64,000 nucleotides of DNA from Lutibacter oricola. Its GTDB lineage: Bacteria > Bacteroidota > Bacteroidia > Flavobacteriales > Flavobacteriaceae. Positions 9,825 to 17,977 of the stretch are shown in pieces. A program made the position numbers and the translations under genes. The DNA lies in the NCBI RefSeq assembly GCF_900106565.1, contig NZ_FNNJ01000013.1:29151-93150 (forward strand), in the 5' to 3' direction. The notes below the pieces were generated by a model. That model made no database searches. It saw only the letters and a program-made list of their open reading frames with translations, and was not told where the DNA came from. Numbering within the stretch: position 1 is the stretch's first letter; every line of letters starts with the position of its first letter.

Positions 9825-9832
9825 CAAAAGTA
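9825..9832 (-). promoter_or_regulatory. Candidate -7 element for M23 peptidase-pgi operon
   Basis: On the minus strand this reads TACTTTTG, an exact match to the Bacteroidota consensus TAnnTTTG, 43 bases before the M23 start. No good -33 TTTG is visible. Confidence 0.5.
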
Positions 9833-9836
9833 CAAT

Positions 9837-10637
9837 TTAATTGTCAAAGATAATGTTAAAAGGGTGAGCTAATCCTTTAAATTTATCAAGGTCAGCTCTT
9901 AGCGATCCAACTGCTAGCGAAGCTTTTATTTTTAGAGGTACCTTATTTTTATCATTACTTATCCAAACAGTTACACTTTCTTTTTCTTTAAAAACTCGAC
10001 CAGCTTGTACAAGAGGTTTAAATTTTAGTGTACTTACTTTCCCAAATTTTGTTTTTATTACTTCTTTGCCAATAAATTGTAGTTTAAAATTGTTAATTTC
10101 TTGGTCAAAAAACATTTTAAGTTCAATTTCTTGACCTACTTTTAAGTTGGTTAAATCTTGATTTCTTAAAAAATACATTGAAGAAAGTATATCTTGTATG
10201 TTACTTGATATTGGATATTTTTTTTCAGTATTATGTTTGTGGTTTTTTACTGTTGCTTCTTTTTTTTGGTGATCAAAAAATATTTCTTTGTCTTTTGTGT
10301 AGCCTCCTTCATTTATTTTTCTAATAAATCGGTAAGGTTTTAAAGTTTCTTTAGAAATAAATGTTTGGTAATTGTCTTTTACTTTAAAAAACACGCTTAC
10401 TAAACCTGTAGATTTTCCTTTTCCGTTAATATGAAATGCTGGTTTTCCGTTTTTCTTAATTTCTTTAACGTCTATTGTAGAATAGCCTGCATTTAAAAAA
10501 TTACTATAACTCATTCTGTATTTTAGCCATTCGCCACCTTTAAATGCAAGGTCGTTTTCGTTCGAAATTTTTTTCGCCGATTGGGCACTTGTAAATAGCG
10601 TAGCTAAAAAGAAACAGATAGTAATTAATTTGTTCAT
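9837..10637 (-). CDS. DUF3108-family secreted protein
   Basis: 266 aa with a cleavable signal peptide (MNKLITICFFLATLFTSAQS). The body has the DUF3108 pattern: FKGGEWLKYRMSYSNFLNAG near residue 35, a beta-rich core with YQTFISKETLKPYRFIRKINEGGY, then FFDHQKKEATV and a C-terminal VWISNDKNKVPLKIKASLAVGS. The family is periplasmic or outer-membrane associated and of unknown biochemical role; in Flavobacteriaceae it often sits beside M23 peptidases, as here (55 bases from the next gene). It was probably transcribed on its own before the peptidase promoter. Confidence 0.8.
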   Translation of the reverse strand: MNKLITICFFLATLFTSAQSAKKISNENDLAFKGGEWLKYRMSYSNFLNAGYSTIDVKEIKKNGKPAFHINGKGKSTGLVSVFFKVKDNYQTFISKETLKPYRFIRKINEGGYTKDKEIFFDHQKKEATVKNHKHNTEKKYPISSNIQDILSSMYFLRNQDLTNLKVGQEIELKMFFDQEINNFKLQFIGKEVIKTKFGKVSTLKFKPLVQAGRVFKEKESVTVWISNDKNKVPLKIKASLAVGSLRADLDKFKGLAHPFNIIFDN

Positions 10638-10687
10638 ATTATATAAGTATCATTTTTTATTAGAAAATTACAAATATTATTCCAAAA

Positions 10688-10715
10688 ATAAAAAAGAGTG
10701 CTAAAAGCACTCTTT
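10688..10715 (-). terminator. Terminator of the mrp-nifU operon
   Basis: 9-bp stem AAAGAGTGC (10693-10701) / GCACTCTTT (10707-10715) with loop TAAAA. The A-rich flank at 10685-10695 gives a T tract on the minus strand. Confidence 0.8.
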
Positions 10716-10738
10716 AATTAATTGTTATTTTTTTAAAA

Positions 10739-10987
10739 TTAAAAGGTAATACCATTAACTTCTATAACTCTTTTTATTTGTGGAGCATGCCTTTTAATGG
10801 TTGCCTCAACTCCATTTTTTAAAGTCATTTGATTTACAGAACAACCCAAACAGGCACCTTCTAATTGAACGCTAACAGTTTCTTCGGTAATTTCAACTAA
10901 AGAAATGTTACCACCATCGGCTTCTAAAAAAGGTCTAATTTCATTTAAAGCTTTTTCTACGCTTAATTTAAGTTCTTCTCTATTCAT
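10739..10987 (-). CDS. NifU-like C-terminal-domain Fe-S carrier protein
   Basis: 82 aa, the length of a free-standing NifU C-terminal (Nfu) domain. Features: IRPFLEADGGNI near residue 18 and the cluster-binding CLGC pair (Cys46, Cys49), followed by NQMTLKNGVEATIK. These proteins hold a 4Fe-4S cluster between two subunits and hand it to target apoproteins in the cytoplasm. It begins 5 bases after the Mrp gene, another Fe-S cluster carrier, and the two form an operon closed by the terminator at 10688-10715. Confidence 0.95.
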   Translation of the reverse strand: MNREELKLSVEKALNEIRPFLEADGGNISLVEITEETVSVQLEGACLGCSVNQMTLKNGVEATIKRHAPQIKRVIEVNGITF

Positions 10988-10992
10988 AATTA

Positions 10993-12117
10993 TTATTTTG
11001 GGCTACATCCACTCATAGTTGTAATACGTACTACATCAGTTGGTGGTAAATCTTTGTTTCTTTTAACTAATTGCGTTAATGTGTTTTTGGTAATTTCAGT
11101 AAATGCATTTTCTAGAGGTGTGTTGTCTTGTAATGCAACAGGATGTCCAACATCTCCAGCTTCACGAATACTTTGTACTAAAGGAACTTCACCTAAAAAT
11201 GCAGTTTCTATATCTTCTGCTAAGTTTTTTGCTCCATCTTTTCCAAATATATAATATTTATTTTCAGGAAGTTCAGCAGGAGTAAAATAGCTCATATTTT
11301 CTACAATACCTAACACAGGTACATTAATGTTTTCTGTTTGAAACATTGCTACTCCTTTTTTAGCATCAGCTAAAGCTATGTTTTGTGGTGTACTAACTAT
11401 TACAGCTCCTGTTACTGGTACAGACTGTACAATTGATAAGTGAATATCTCCTGTTCCTGGAGGTAAATCAATAAGTAAGAAATCTAATTCTCCCCAGTGA
11501 GCATCAAAAATCATTTGGTTTAATGCTTTTGAAGCCATTGCGCCACGCCAAATTACAGCTTGGTTAGCATCAGTAAAGAAACCTAATGATAATATTTTAA
11601 CTCCGTAACTTTCTATTGGTTTCATTTTAGAACGACCATCAATTTCAACAGATAATGGTTTTGCGTTTGCAACATCAAACATTAGGTGTGTTGATGGTCC
11701 GTAAACATCGGCATCTAAAATACCAACACTAAATCCCATTTTTTGTAAAGAAATTGCCATGTTTGATGTAATTGTAGATTTTCCTACACCACCTTTACCT
11801 GAGGCAATTGCTATAATGTTTTTAATTCCTGGAACTTTAGGTTTTTCTGGTTTATATTCTTCGTTTTTTGTGTTTGAAGTAACATTCACTTTTACATCGA
11901 TTTTTTGATCAACGTTTTCGTGAATTGCTTTCATAATTTCAACTTCAACTTTCTTTTTTGCTTGTAAAGTTGGGTTTGCTATAGTAACTTCAACAATAAC
12001 TTCTTTGTCAAAAATTACAATATTTTTAACTGCTTCGCTTTCCACTAAACTTTTTCCTTCACCAGGTGCAGTAATAGTTTCTAGTGCTTTTAGTATATCT
12101 TGTTTTTTAAATGCCAT
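10993..12117 (-). CDS. mrp: Mrp/NBP35-family Fe-S cluster carrier ATPase
   Basis: 374 aa. An N-terminal MIP18/DUF59 (FSCA) domain (residues 1-80) is followed by a P-loop ATPase with the deviant Walker A SGKGGVGKST at 106-115, the DxD-type switch ILDADVYGPS, and LIDLPPGTGD. The protein ends with MSGCSPK. This family binds and transfers 4Fe-4S clusters in an ATP-dependent way and is called ApbC or Mrp. It sits 5 bases upstream of a NifU-like carrier, which supports the Fe-S role. Confidence 0.95.
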   Translation of the reverse strand: MAFKKQDILKALETITAPGEGKSLVESEAVKNIVIFDKEVIVEVTIANPTLQAKKKVEVEIMKAIHENVDQKIDVKVNVTSNTKNEEYKPEKPKVPGIKNIIAIASGKGGVGKSTITSNMAISLQKMGFSVGILDADVYGPSTHLMFDVANAKPLSVEIDGRSKMKPIESYGVKILSLGFFTDANQAVIWRGAMASKALNQMIFDAHWGELDFLLIDLPPGTGDIHLSIVQSVPVTGAVIVSTPQNIALADAKKGVAMFQTENINVPVLGIVENMSYFTPAELPENKYYIFGKDGAKNLAEDIETAFLGEVPLVQSIREAGDVGHPVALQDNTPLENAFTEITKNTLTQLVKRNKDLPPTDVVRITTMSGCSPK

Positions 12118-12146
12118 TGTGTTTTATGTAAAATCATTCTAAACAA

Positions 12147-12154
12147 CAAATATA
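12147..12154 (-). promoter_or_regulatory. Candidate -7 element for mrp-nifU
   Basis: Minus strand reads TATATTTG, an exact TAnnTTTG match, 29 bases before the mrp ATG. The -33 position has no clear TTTG. Confidence 0.5.
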
Positions 12155-12252
12155 CATATTCCAAATGATATAGAAATATTAAAAATGTTACATATAACAA
12201 TGCAAAATTTAATGGGTAGCGCTAGTTTTTTACATGTGGAATTATGGTAAAA

Positions 12253-12582
12253 TTAAAGTAGTTCTATTGTAGGATCCCAGTATACTTTTTGAAAGTCTTG
12301 TATTTGGTAATCTACCACTTTTATGCCTTCACTTTCTAATAATTGTTGCATTAAGTTTGTGCCATCGAAATGGTGTTTGCCGGTTAGTAATCCTTTTCGG
12401 TTTACAACTCTATGTGCCGGTACTTCTTCCATATTATGCGAAGCATTCATTGCCCAGCCAACCATCCGGGCAGATTTTGCTGCGCCTAAATATTTAGCAA
12501 TAGCGCCATAACTTGTAACTCTTCCATAAGGGATAAGTTTAGCTACTTTGTATACTTTTTCAAAAAAATTATCATTTTCCAT
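12253..12582 (-). CDS. Alkyltransferase-like (ATL) DNA-damage-binding protein
   Basis: 109 aa, the size of the MGMT DNA-binding domain alone. It has the domain's PYGRVTSYGAIAKYLG and WAMNASHN elements, but where MGMT has PCHRV it has PAHRV (Ala56). Without the acceptor Cys it cannot remove alkyl groups from O6-alkylguanine. Known ATL proteins bind and flag such lesions for nucleotide-excision repair. It follows trmB by 16 bases in an apparent three-gene operon (13500 to 12253). An active-type Ogt with the Cys is encoded at 39582-40064. Confidence 0.88.
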   Translation of the reverse strand: MENDNFFEKVYKVAKLIPYGRVTSYGAIAKYLGAAKSARMVGWAMNASHNMEEVPAHRVVNRKGLLTGKHHFDGTNLMQQLLESEGIKVVDYQIQDFQKVYWDPTIELL

Positions 12583-12598
12583 TTGTTAAAAATAGAAA

Positions 12599-13270
12599 TT
12601 AATAACGAAGTTTAAATTTTATATAAGTAATTGCTTTATCTACCTCCAAGTATTGACTTTCGTAAAAAGTTTGGGTAGAAATTACATCTTCTGGAGAGTG
12701 TGCGTTATTGTATATGTTGTGATGCGCATATACAACTTCGTGCCCAGCGCCATGTAATAAACCTAATGTGTAACCGTGCATAAATTCGCTATCGGTTTTT
12801 AGATTTACAACTCCTTCTGAGTTAAGAATTTTGTGATATTTTTTTAAGAATTCAGCATTGGTCATTCTATGCTTTGTTCTTGTGTATTTAATTTGTGGAT
12901 CTGGAAAAGTTATCCAAATTTCAGAAACTTCATTTTCGGCAAAAATAAAATCGACTAATTCTATTTGAGTTCGAATAAAAGCAACATTAGGTAAATTTTC
13001 TTCCAAAGCTGTTTTTGCTCCTCGCCAAAAACGAGCACCTTTAATATCAATTCCAATATAATTAATATTTGGGTTTTTACGAGCTAAAGCTATCGTGTAT
13101 TCACCTTTACCACAGCCTAATTCTAAAACAATAGGATTATCGTTTTTGAAAAAGCTATGCCATTTACCTTTTAAATGAAAATTCTCTAAAACCTCTTCGC
13201 GGGTTGGTTGAATTACATTGCTAAATGTTTCGTTTTCACGAAATCTGTTCAATTTATTTTTACTTCCCAC
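12599..13270 (-). CDS. trmB: tRNA (guanosine(46)-N7)-methyltransferase
   Basis: 223 aa SAM-dependent enzyme that makes m7G46 in the tRNA variable loop. It shows the SAM motif VLELGCGKGEYTIALA, the acidic loop YIGIDIKGARFW, and ITFPDPQIK followed by TKHRMTNAEFL. The FPDP(Q/I)K form in place of the proteobacterial FPDPWxK is usual in Bacteroidota. It lies between a small membrane protein gene and the ATL gene, with short gaps on both sides. Confidence 0.95.
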   Translation of the reverse strand: MGSKNKLNRFRENETFSNVIQPTREEVLENFHLKGKWHSFFKNDNPIVLELGCGKGEYTIALARKNPNINYIGIDIKGARFWRGAKTALEENLPNVAFIRTQIELVDFIFAENEVSEIWITFPDPQIKYTRTKHRMTNAEFLKKYHKILNSEGVVNLKTDSEFMHGYTLGLLHGAGHEVVYAHHNIYNNAHSPEDVISTQTFYESQYLEVDKAITYIKFKLRY

Positions 13271-13302
13271 GGAAAATGTTTTGTTAAGTAGTTAATGCTA
13301 GT

Positions 13303-13500
13303 TTATTCGTTACCAGCTTTCTTGTACTTTTGAATTTCACCAATCCAATAGAAAAAGAACCCAAAAGTAATAAGGATAAATATCCAACTTACGGTACTTT
13401 GTAGCCACCAGTTATCCATAAAACGGATAGCTTCAAATGGTTGAAATAAAACATTTGTGAAAAAATCACCAATAGCTTTAAAAATGTTGTTTGCAATCAT
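13303..13500 (-). CDS. Small membrane protein, DUF6341-like
   Basis: 65 aa. An amphipathic N-terminus with FEAIRFMDNWWLQS leads into one strong transmembrane helix (about residues 33-54, STVSWIFILITFGFFFYWIG) and a basic tail. The DNWW...WIF...YW pattern resembles the flavobacterial family DUF6341, found next to DUF6427 and upp genes, which is the context here. Function unknown. It is divergent from the DUF6427-like gene, with only 40 bases between the two starts. Confidence 0.65.
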   Translation of the reverse strand: MIANNIFKAIGDFFTNVLFQPFEAIRFMDNWWLQSTVSWIFILITFGFFFYWIGEIQKYKKAGNE

Positions 13501-13520
13501 AACTGTAGTATATTTACAGG

Positions 13521-13528
13521 CAAAAGTA
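13521..13528 (-). promoter_or_regulatory. Candidate -7 element for DUF6341-trmB-ATL operon
   Basis: Minus strand reads TACTTTTG (exact TAnnTTTG), 20 bases before the start at 13500, inside the 40-base divergent gap. Confidence 0.5.
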
Positions 13529-13540
13529 TAAAATATAGTA

Positions 13541-14464
13541 ATGATAGCAAATTTTTTTAGTAAATCTACTCCAGCAAAAACCTTTTACTTGGTTATTTTG
13601 CTTTGTTTTTATTATGTAGTAGCTGTTATAAATGGAGCGTCTTTTGAAGTTTCTATAGTTGAAATATTTTCGAAAGTTGGTTATTTGTTATTTGTTATTT
13701 TGTTTTTATTTACTGTGTTGTTTGTTATTAAAAAGAACACGCTTACTCTAGATAATTTATATGCTTTATTTTTAATAGTTACTCTAGTTGGTACTTTTAG
13801 TGAAATATTGAGAGTGAATAAATTTATGTTGGTTAATTTTATTTTAATGCTGATGTTTCGAAAAGTATATAGCTTAAAATCGGGTTTAAATACCAAACCA
13901 AAATTGTTTGATGCTGGTTTGTGGGTAGGTGTTGCAACATTAATATATTTTTGGAGCGTATTGTTTATACCTTTAATATTAATTGCTTTAGTTGTTTATA
14001 GAAAATTGTCTATAAAAAATATAGTAATACCATTTGTTGGTTTTGTAACGCCAATATTTTTAATGTTTACTTATTATTTTTATACAGATAGCTTTTATTT
14101 ATTTGTAGAAAAGTTTATTATTGAAACTAGCTTTAATTTTAATACATATAACGATTTAAAAATAGTAATACCTATAGCATTATTGCTTACAATTTTACTT
14201 TGGTCTGTAATTTCTGTTACTCCAAAAATTGTAATGATAAGTAATAAGTTAAAAAAAGCGTGGAATATAATATTACTACAATTATTAATATCGTTAATAA
14301 TTGTAGTAATATCACCTATAAAAAACGGGTCGGAATTATTGTTTTTAATAATTCCATCTTCAATTGTAATTGCAAATTATTTGCCAAAAAGTAACTCTAC
14401 AAATTTTAGAAATCTAATTTTAATATTGTTTCTAATAGTATCTGTAGTAGTTAATTTTTTATAG
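13541..14464 (+). CDS. Polytopic membrane protein, DUF6427-like
   Basis: 307 aa, very hydrophobic, with about eight to nine predicted transmembrane helices along the chain. The start MIANFFSKSTPAKTFYLVIL matches the flavobacterial DUF6427 family as I remember it, and the neighbours (DUF6341-like gene and upp) fit that synteny. The family may be related to glycosyltransferase-like or O-antigen ligase-like membrane proteins, but its function is not known. The last 6 bases overlap the 3' end of the convergent upp gene. Confidence 0.7.
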   Translation: MIANFFSKSTPAKTFYLVILLCFYYVVAVINGASFEVSIVEIFSKVGYLLFVILFLFTVLFVIKKNTLTLDNLYALFLIVTLVGTFSEILRVNKFMLVNFILMLMFRKVYSLKSGLNTKPKLFDAGLWVGVATLIYFWSVLFIPLILIALVVYRKLSIKNIVIPFVGFVTPIFLMFTYYFYTDSFYLFVEKFIIETSFNFNTYNDLKIVIPIALLLTILLWSVISVTPKIVMISNKLKKAWNIILLQLLISLIIVVISPIKNGSELLFLIIPSSIVIANYLPKSNSTNFRNLILILFLIVSVVVNFL

Positions 14465-15109
14465 CTTTTTACCAAAAGCTAAATCTCCAGCATCTCCTAA
14501 ACCAGGAACTATGTATCCTTTGTCATTTAATTCTTCATCAACAGTCGCAATCCATAAAACAGTACTTTCTGGAAATTGGTTTTTAATAAATTCTATACCT
14601 TCAGTAGAACCAAGTACACATGCTAAATGAATTTCTTTAGGTGAACCATGTGTTTTTAAAGCTTCAAAAACACTTACTAAAGATTGACCTGTAGCTAACA
14701 TAGGGTCCGCTAATATTAAAGTTTTACCTTCTAAGCTTGGAGAAGCAAAATATTCAACTTTAATTTCAAACTCAGTATCGTTAATATGCTTTCTGTAGGC
14801 AGAAATATAAGCGCTTCCTGCATCGTCGAAATAATTTAATAAACCATTGTGTAATGGAAGTCCAGCTCTTAAAATAGAACATACAACAACATCATTTGTG
14901 TGTAAGCTCATTTCTTTTTTACCAAGTGGAGTTGTAATTTCTTTAGTCTCATAATTAAGTGTTTCACTAATTTTATAAGCTAAAACTTCACCAATGCGTT
15001 CAATGTTACGTCTAAAACGCATACTATCCTTTTGAGTTTCAACATTTCTTATGTCAGAAATAAATTTATTTAGAATAGATTTTTTGGAGTCTATTATATT
15101 GACTTTCAT
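14459..15109 (-). CDS. upp: Uracil phosphoribosyltransferase
   Basis: 216 aa cytoplasmic pyrimidine-salvage enzyme: uracil plus PRPP gives UMP. It contains the PRPP loop ILADPMLATGQSL, SILRAGLP, and the C-terminal uracil-binding stretch ending in GLGDAGDLAFG. Length fits the family. The gene converges on and overlaps the DUF6427-like gene by 6 bases at the 3' ends, with no terminator between them. Confidence 0.96.
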   Translation of the reverse strand: MKVNIIDSKKSILNKFISDIRNVETQKDSMRFRRNIERIGEVLAYKISETLNYETKEITTPLGKKEMSLHTNDVVVCSILRAGLPLHNGLLNYFDDAGSAYISAYRKHINDTEFEIKVEYFASPSLEGKTLILADPMLATGQSLVSVFEALKTHGSPKEIHLACVLGSTEGIEFIKNQFPESTVLWIATVDEELNDKGYIVPGLGDAGDLAFGKKL

Positions 15110-15125
15110 TTATTAAAATTTTATG

Positions 15126-15133
15126 CAAAAATA
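15126..15133 (-). promoter_or_regulatory. Candidate -7 element for upp
   Basis: Minus strand TATTTTTG, exact TAnnTTTG match, 16 bases before the upp start. Confidence 0.5.
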
Positions 15134-15234
15134 AAATATTAAAATGATTTTACAGAAAGAAACGTTTGGTTTAATTTTTGTATATTACCCATTGTAATAA
15201 AAACTAATATTAATTAAAAAAAGAGAAAAAAGTT

Positions 15235-15723
15235 ATGGGATTATTTTCATTTATTAAAAATGCTGGAGCAAAAGTTTTCGGTATTGGAAAAACTACTGAA
15301 GAAGAAGCTGCTGAAGCTGCAATGGAAGCTGCAGAATTAGCAAAATTAAAAGCAGGTAAATTAGTAACTGCTGTTGAAACTTTAGGTTTCGAAGTTATTG
15401 ACTTAAATATTGAAGTTGATGGAGACACAGCTTTAGTTTGGGGAGAAGCTAGTTCGCAAGAAACTAGAGAAAAAGTTATTTTAGTTGTTGGTAATACTGA
15501 AGGTATTGCTGCTGTTGATGACAGAATGTCTGTTGCTGTTGAAGAGCCACAAGCTCAATTTCATACAGTAGTTAGTGGAGATTATTTAAGTAAAATTGCG
15601 AAAAAGTATTACGGGAATGCTAGTAAATACAATGTAATTTTTGAAGCTAACAAGCCAATGTTAACTGATCCAGATAAAATTTATCCAGGTCAAGTTTTAA
15701 GAATACCAGCTTTAGACGCATAG
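15235..15723 (+). CDS. kbp: Kbp/YgaU-like BON-LysM potassium-binding protein
   Basis: 162 aa with no signal peptide. The start MGLFSFIKNAGAKVFG is followed by an Ala/Glu helix, a BON domain (about 40-100, ending AAVDDRMSV) and a C-terminal LysM domain (about 112-160, FHTVVSGDYLSKIAKKYYGN to PDKIYPGQVLRIP). Order, length and many residues match E. coli YgaU (Kbp), a cytoplasmic K+ sensor. It stands alone: its own terminator follows, and it is divergent from upp. Confidence 0.88.
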   Translation: MGLFSFIKNAGAKVFGIGKTTEEEAAEAAMEAAELAKLKAGKLVTAVETLGFEVIDLNIEVDGDTALVWGEASSQETREKVILVVGNTEGIAAVDDRMSVAVEEPQAQFHTVVSGDYLSKIAKKYYGNASKYNVIFEANKPMLTDPDKIYPGQVLRIPALDA

Positions 15724-15740
15724 TATTTTAAAATATATAA

Positions 15741-15772
15741 AAAAAGGCTCACTACATTGGTGAGCCTTTTTT
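15741..15772 (+). terminator. Terminator of the kbp-like gene
   Basis: Stem GGCTCAC (15746-15752) / GTGAGCC (15760-15766), extended by A and T flanks, with a T tract 15767-15772. Confidence 0.9.
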
Positions 15773-15845
15773 ATTTAAAAAGATAATAAAAGAATAATTA
15801 CTCTTAATTTCTAACAGAATAATAAACTACTTTTTAGAAATTACG

Positions 15846-15853
15846 TATTTTTG
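15846..15853 (+). promoter_or_regulatory. Candidate -7 element for yicC-gmk-nadD
   Basis: TATTTTTG, exact TAnnTTTG match, 19 bases before the yicC ATG; this would give a 5' leader of about 14 bases. Confidence 0.55.
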
Positions 15854-15872
15854 CCCAAATATTGAATATTTT

Positions 15873-16730
15873 ATGATACAATCAATGACAGGATACGGGA
15901 AAACCGTATTACAACTTACCACTAAAAAAGTAACGATTGAATTAAAATCGTTAAATAGTAAAAACTTAGATTTAAATGTTAGAATTCCTGCATATTATAG
16001 AGAGAAAGAATTAGGTCTTAGAAAAGCAATTACTAAGGAGCTGGTAAGAGGTAAAGTAGATTTTTCAATATATGTTGAAGATAATGGAGGAGAGGTTTCA
16101 TCTAAAATAAATGAAACAGTTTTAAAAGAGTATATGAGTCAGTTAAGAAATATTGATAACTCTAACGAAATTGAATTACTTAAAATGGCAATTCGTTTAC
16201 CAGATGCTTTAAAAACGGAAAGAGAAGAGCTGGATGAAAACGAGTGGAAAGAAATAGAAAACGGAGTTGCAGAAACTTTAAAGAAAATTGTTGAATATAG
16301 AGTAGACGAAGGCGAAGCTTTGTATAACGATTTTATTTTAAGAATAAAAAATATTGCAAGCTTATTAGAGCAAGTAATAGAAATGGATCCGCAACGTGTA
16401 GAGCAGGTTCAGGTTAGATTAAAAAAATCTATTGCAGATTTAGAAGTAAATGTAGATGAAAATAGATTTGAGCAAGAACTTATATATTATTTAGAAAAAT
16501 TAGATATAACTGAAGAAAAAGTAAGACTTAAAAATCATTTAAGTTATTTTGAAAAAGAACTAGAATCTTCAACTTCAAACGGAAAAAAATTAGCATTTAT
16601 AGCACAAGAAATAGGACGAGAAATTAATACTATTGGATCAAAATCTAACTTTGCAGAAATGCAAAAATTAGTGGTGCAAATGAAAGATGAATTGGAAAAG
16701 GTAAAAGAGCAAAATTTAAACGTTTTATAA
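15873..16730 (+). CDS. yicC: YicC/YloC-family endoribonuclease
   Basis: 285 aa. The start IQSMTGYGK, the ELKSLNSKNLDLNVRIP segment and the C-terminal GKKLAFIAQEIGREINTIGSKS block are diagnostic of the family, which cleaves RNA and affects small-RNA turnover. The long middle part is Glu/Lys-rich and helical, as usual. It leads the yicC-gmk-nadD operon, with 9 bases to gmk, a gene order common in flavobacteria. Confidence 0.93.
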   Translation: MIQSMTGYGKTVLQLTTKKVTIELKSLNSKNLDLNVRIPAYYREKELGLRKAITKELVRGKVDFSIYVEDNGGEVSSKINETVLKEYMSQLRNIDNSNEIELLKMAIRLPDALKTEREELDENEWKEIENGVAETLKKIVEYRVDEGEALYNDFILRIKNIASLLEQVIEMDPQRVEQVQVRLKKSIADLEVNVDENRFEQELIYYLEKLDITEEKVRLKNHLSYFEKELESSTSNGKKLAFIAQEIGREINTIGSKSNFAEMQKLVVQMKDELEKVKEQNLNVL

Positions 16731-16739
16731 TATTTTATT

Positions 16740-17312
16740 GTGAGTAAACAAGGTAAACTTATTGTGTTTTCGGCACCTTCAGGGTCTGGTAAAACAACTA
16801 TTGTACGTCATTTATTAGGAGAGTTAGATTTAAACTTGGATTTTTCAATTTCCGCTACATCTAGAGATGCAAGAGGGAAAGAAAAACATGGAGAAGATTA
16901 CTATTTTATTTCAAACGAAGAGTTTAAAGCACATATTAAAAATGATGATTTTGTAGAGTTTGAAGAGGTTTATACTAATAATTATTACGGAACTCTTAAA
17001 AAAGAAGTTCATAGAATTTGGGAGTTAGGTAAACATGTAATTTTTGATATTGATGTAGTTGGAGGTTTAAATATTAAAAATAAATTTCCAGATAATACGC
17101 TTGCAATATTTGTACAACCACCTTCTATAGAAGAAATGGAACGCAGACTTAGAGGACGTAAAACAGATAGCGAAGAAAAAATTCAAGAGCGTGTTGCAAA
17201 AGCTGAACGTGAAATGGAATACGCTAAAGATTTTGATGTTGTTTTGGTAAATGATAATTTAGAACAAGCAAAACAAGAGGCTCATATATTAGTAGAAAAC
17301 TTTATTAAGTAA
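16740..17312 (+). CDS. gmk: Guanylate kinase (GTG start)
   Basis: 190 aa, ATP + GMP gives ADP + GDP. P-loop SAPSGSGKTT at residues 11-20; SATSRDARGKEKHGEDYYF is the GMP-binding region; the lid has ERMERRLRGR-like residues (EEMERRLRGRKTDSEEKI). The start codon is GTG at 16740; the next in-frame ATG is far inside the protein and would remove the P-loop, so GTG is required. It ends directly against the nadD ATG. Confidence 0.96.
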   Translation: MSKQGKLIVFSAPSGSGKTTIVRHLLGELDLNLDFSISATSRDARGKEKHGEDYYFISNEEFKAHIKNDDFVEFEEVYTNNYYGTLKKEVHRIWELGKHVIFDIDVVGGLNIKNKFPDNTLAIFVQPPSIEEMERRLRGRKTDSEEKIQERVAKAEREMEYAKDFDVVLVNDNLEQAKQEAHILVENFIK

Positions 17313-17891
17313 ATGAAAATTGGGTTGTTTTTTGGTACGTTTAACCCAATTCATATTGGGCATATGGTACTTGCAAATTATTTAGCTGAATTTTCTGATT
17401 TGGACGAGGTTTGGTTTGTAATAACGCCAATGAGTCCGTTTAAGCAAAAAAAATCTATGTTAAGTAATCATCATAGGTTAGCTATTGCAAATGTTGCCGT
17501 TGAAGATTTTTCAAAATTAAAAACTTCAGACATAGAGTTTAAATTACCACAACCAAATTACACGGTACATACTTTAATAAATTTAGAAGAAAAATATCCA
17601 GAGCATTCATTTAATTTAATAATGGGCGAAGATAATTTAAAGGGATTTCATAAGTGGAAAAACTACGAAACCATTTTAGAAAATTATCATTTATATGTAT
17701 ACCCAAGAATTTCCGAAGGTAAAACAGAAAGCGAATTACTAAAGCATCCAAAAATTACCATTGTAAACGCTCCAATAATTCAAATTTCTTCAACATTTAT
17801 TAGAAAAGCTATTCAAGATCAAAAAGATATTAGAACTATGCTACCACCAAATGTTTGGAAGTATATTGACGATATGAACTTTTATAAATAA
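17313..17891 (+). CDS. nadD: Nicotinate-nucleotide adenylyltransferase
   Basis: 192 aa enzyme of NAD synthesis that adenylates nicotinate mononucleotide. The nucleotidyltransferase motif GLFFGTFNPIHIGH is at the N-terminus, and the second motif ISSTFIRKAI (SxTxxR type) is near residue 157. The ATG follows the gmk stop with no gap, so translation is probably coupled. Confidence 0.95.
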   Translation: MKIGLFFGTFNPIHIGHMVLANYLAEFSDLDEVWFVITPMSPFKQKKSMLSNHHRLAIANVAVEDFSKLKTSDIEFKLPQPNYTVHTLINLEEKYPEHSFNLIMGEDNLKGFHKWKNYETILENYHLYVYPRISEGKTESELLKHPKITIVNAPIIQISSTFIRKAIQDQKDIRTMLPPNVWKYIDDMNFYK

Positions 17892-17955
17892 ATTTTAGCG
17901 CAACTTTAACATTGTACACAAGTGTTTACGAAATTATTTAAACAAAATTTCGTTG

Positions 17956-17963
17956 TATATTTG
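17956..17963 (+). promoter_or_regulatory. Candidate -7 element for M23-GH3-MOSC operon
   Basis: TATATTTG, exact consensus, 14 bases before the ATG at 17978. Upstream -33 match is weak. Confidence 0.55.
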
Positions 17964-17977
17964 TTTCAATTAGATTT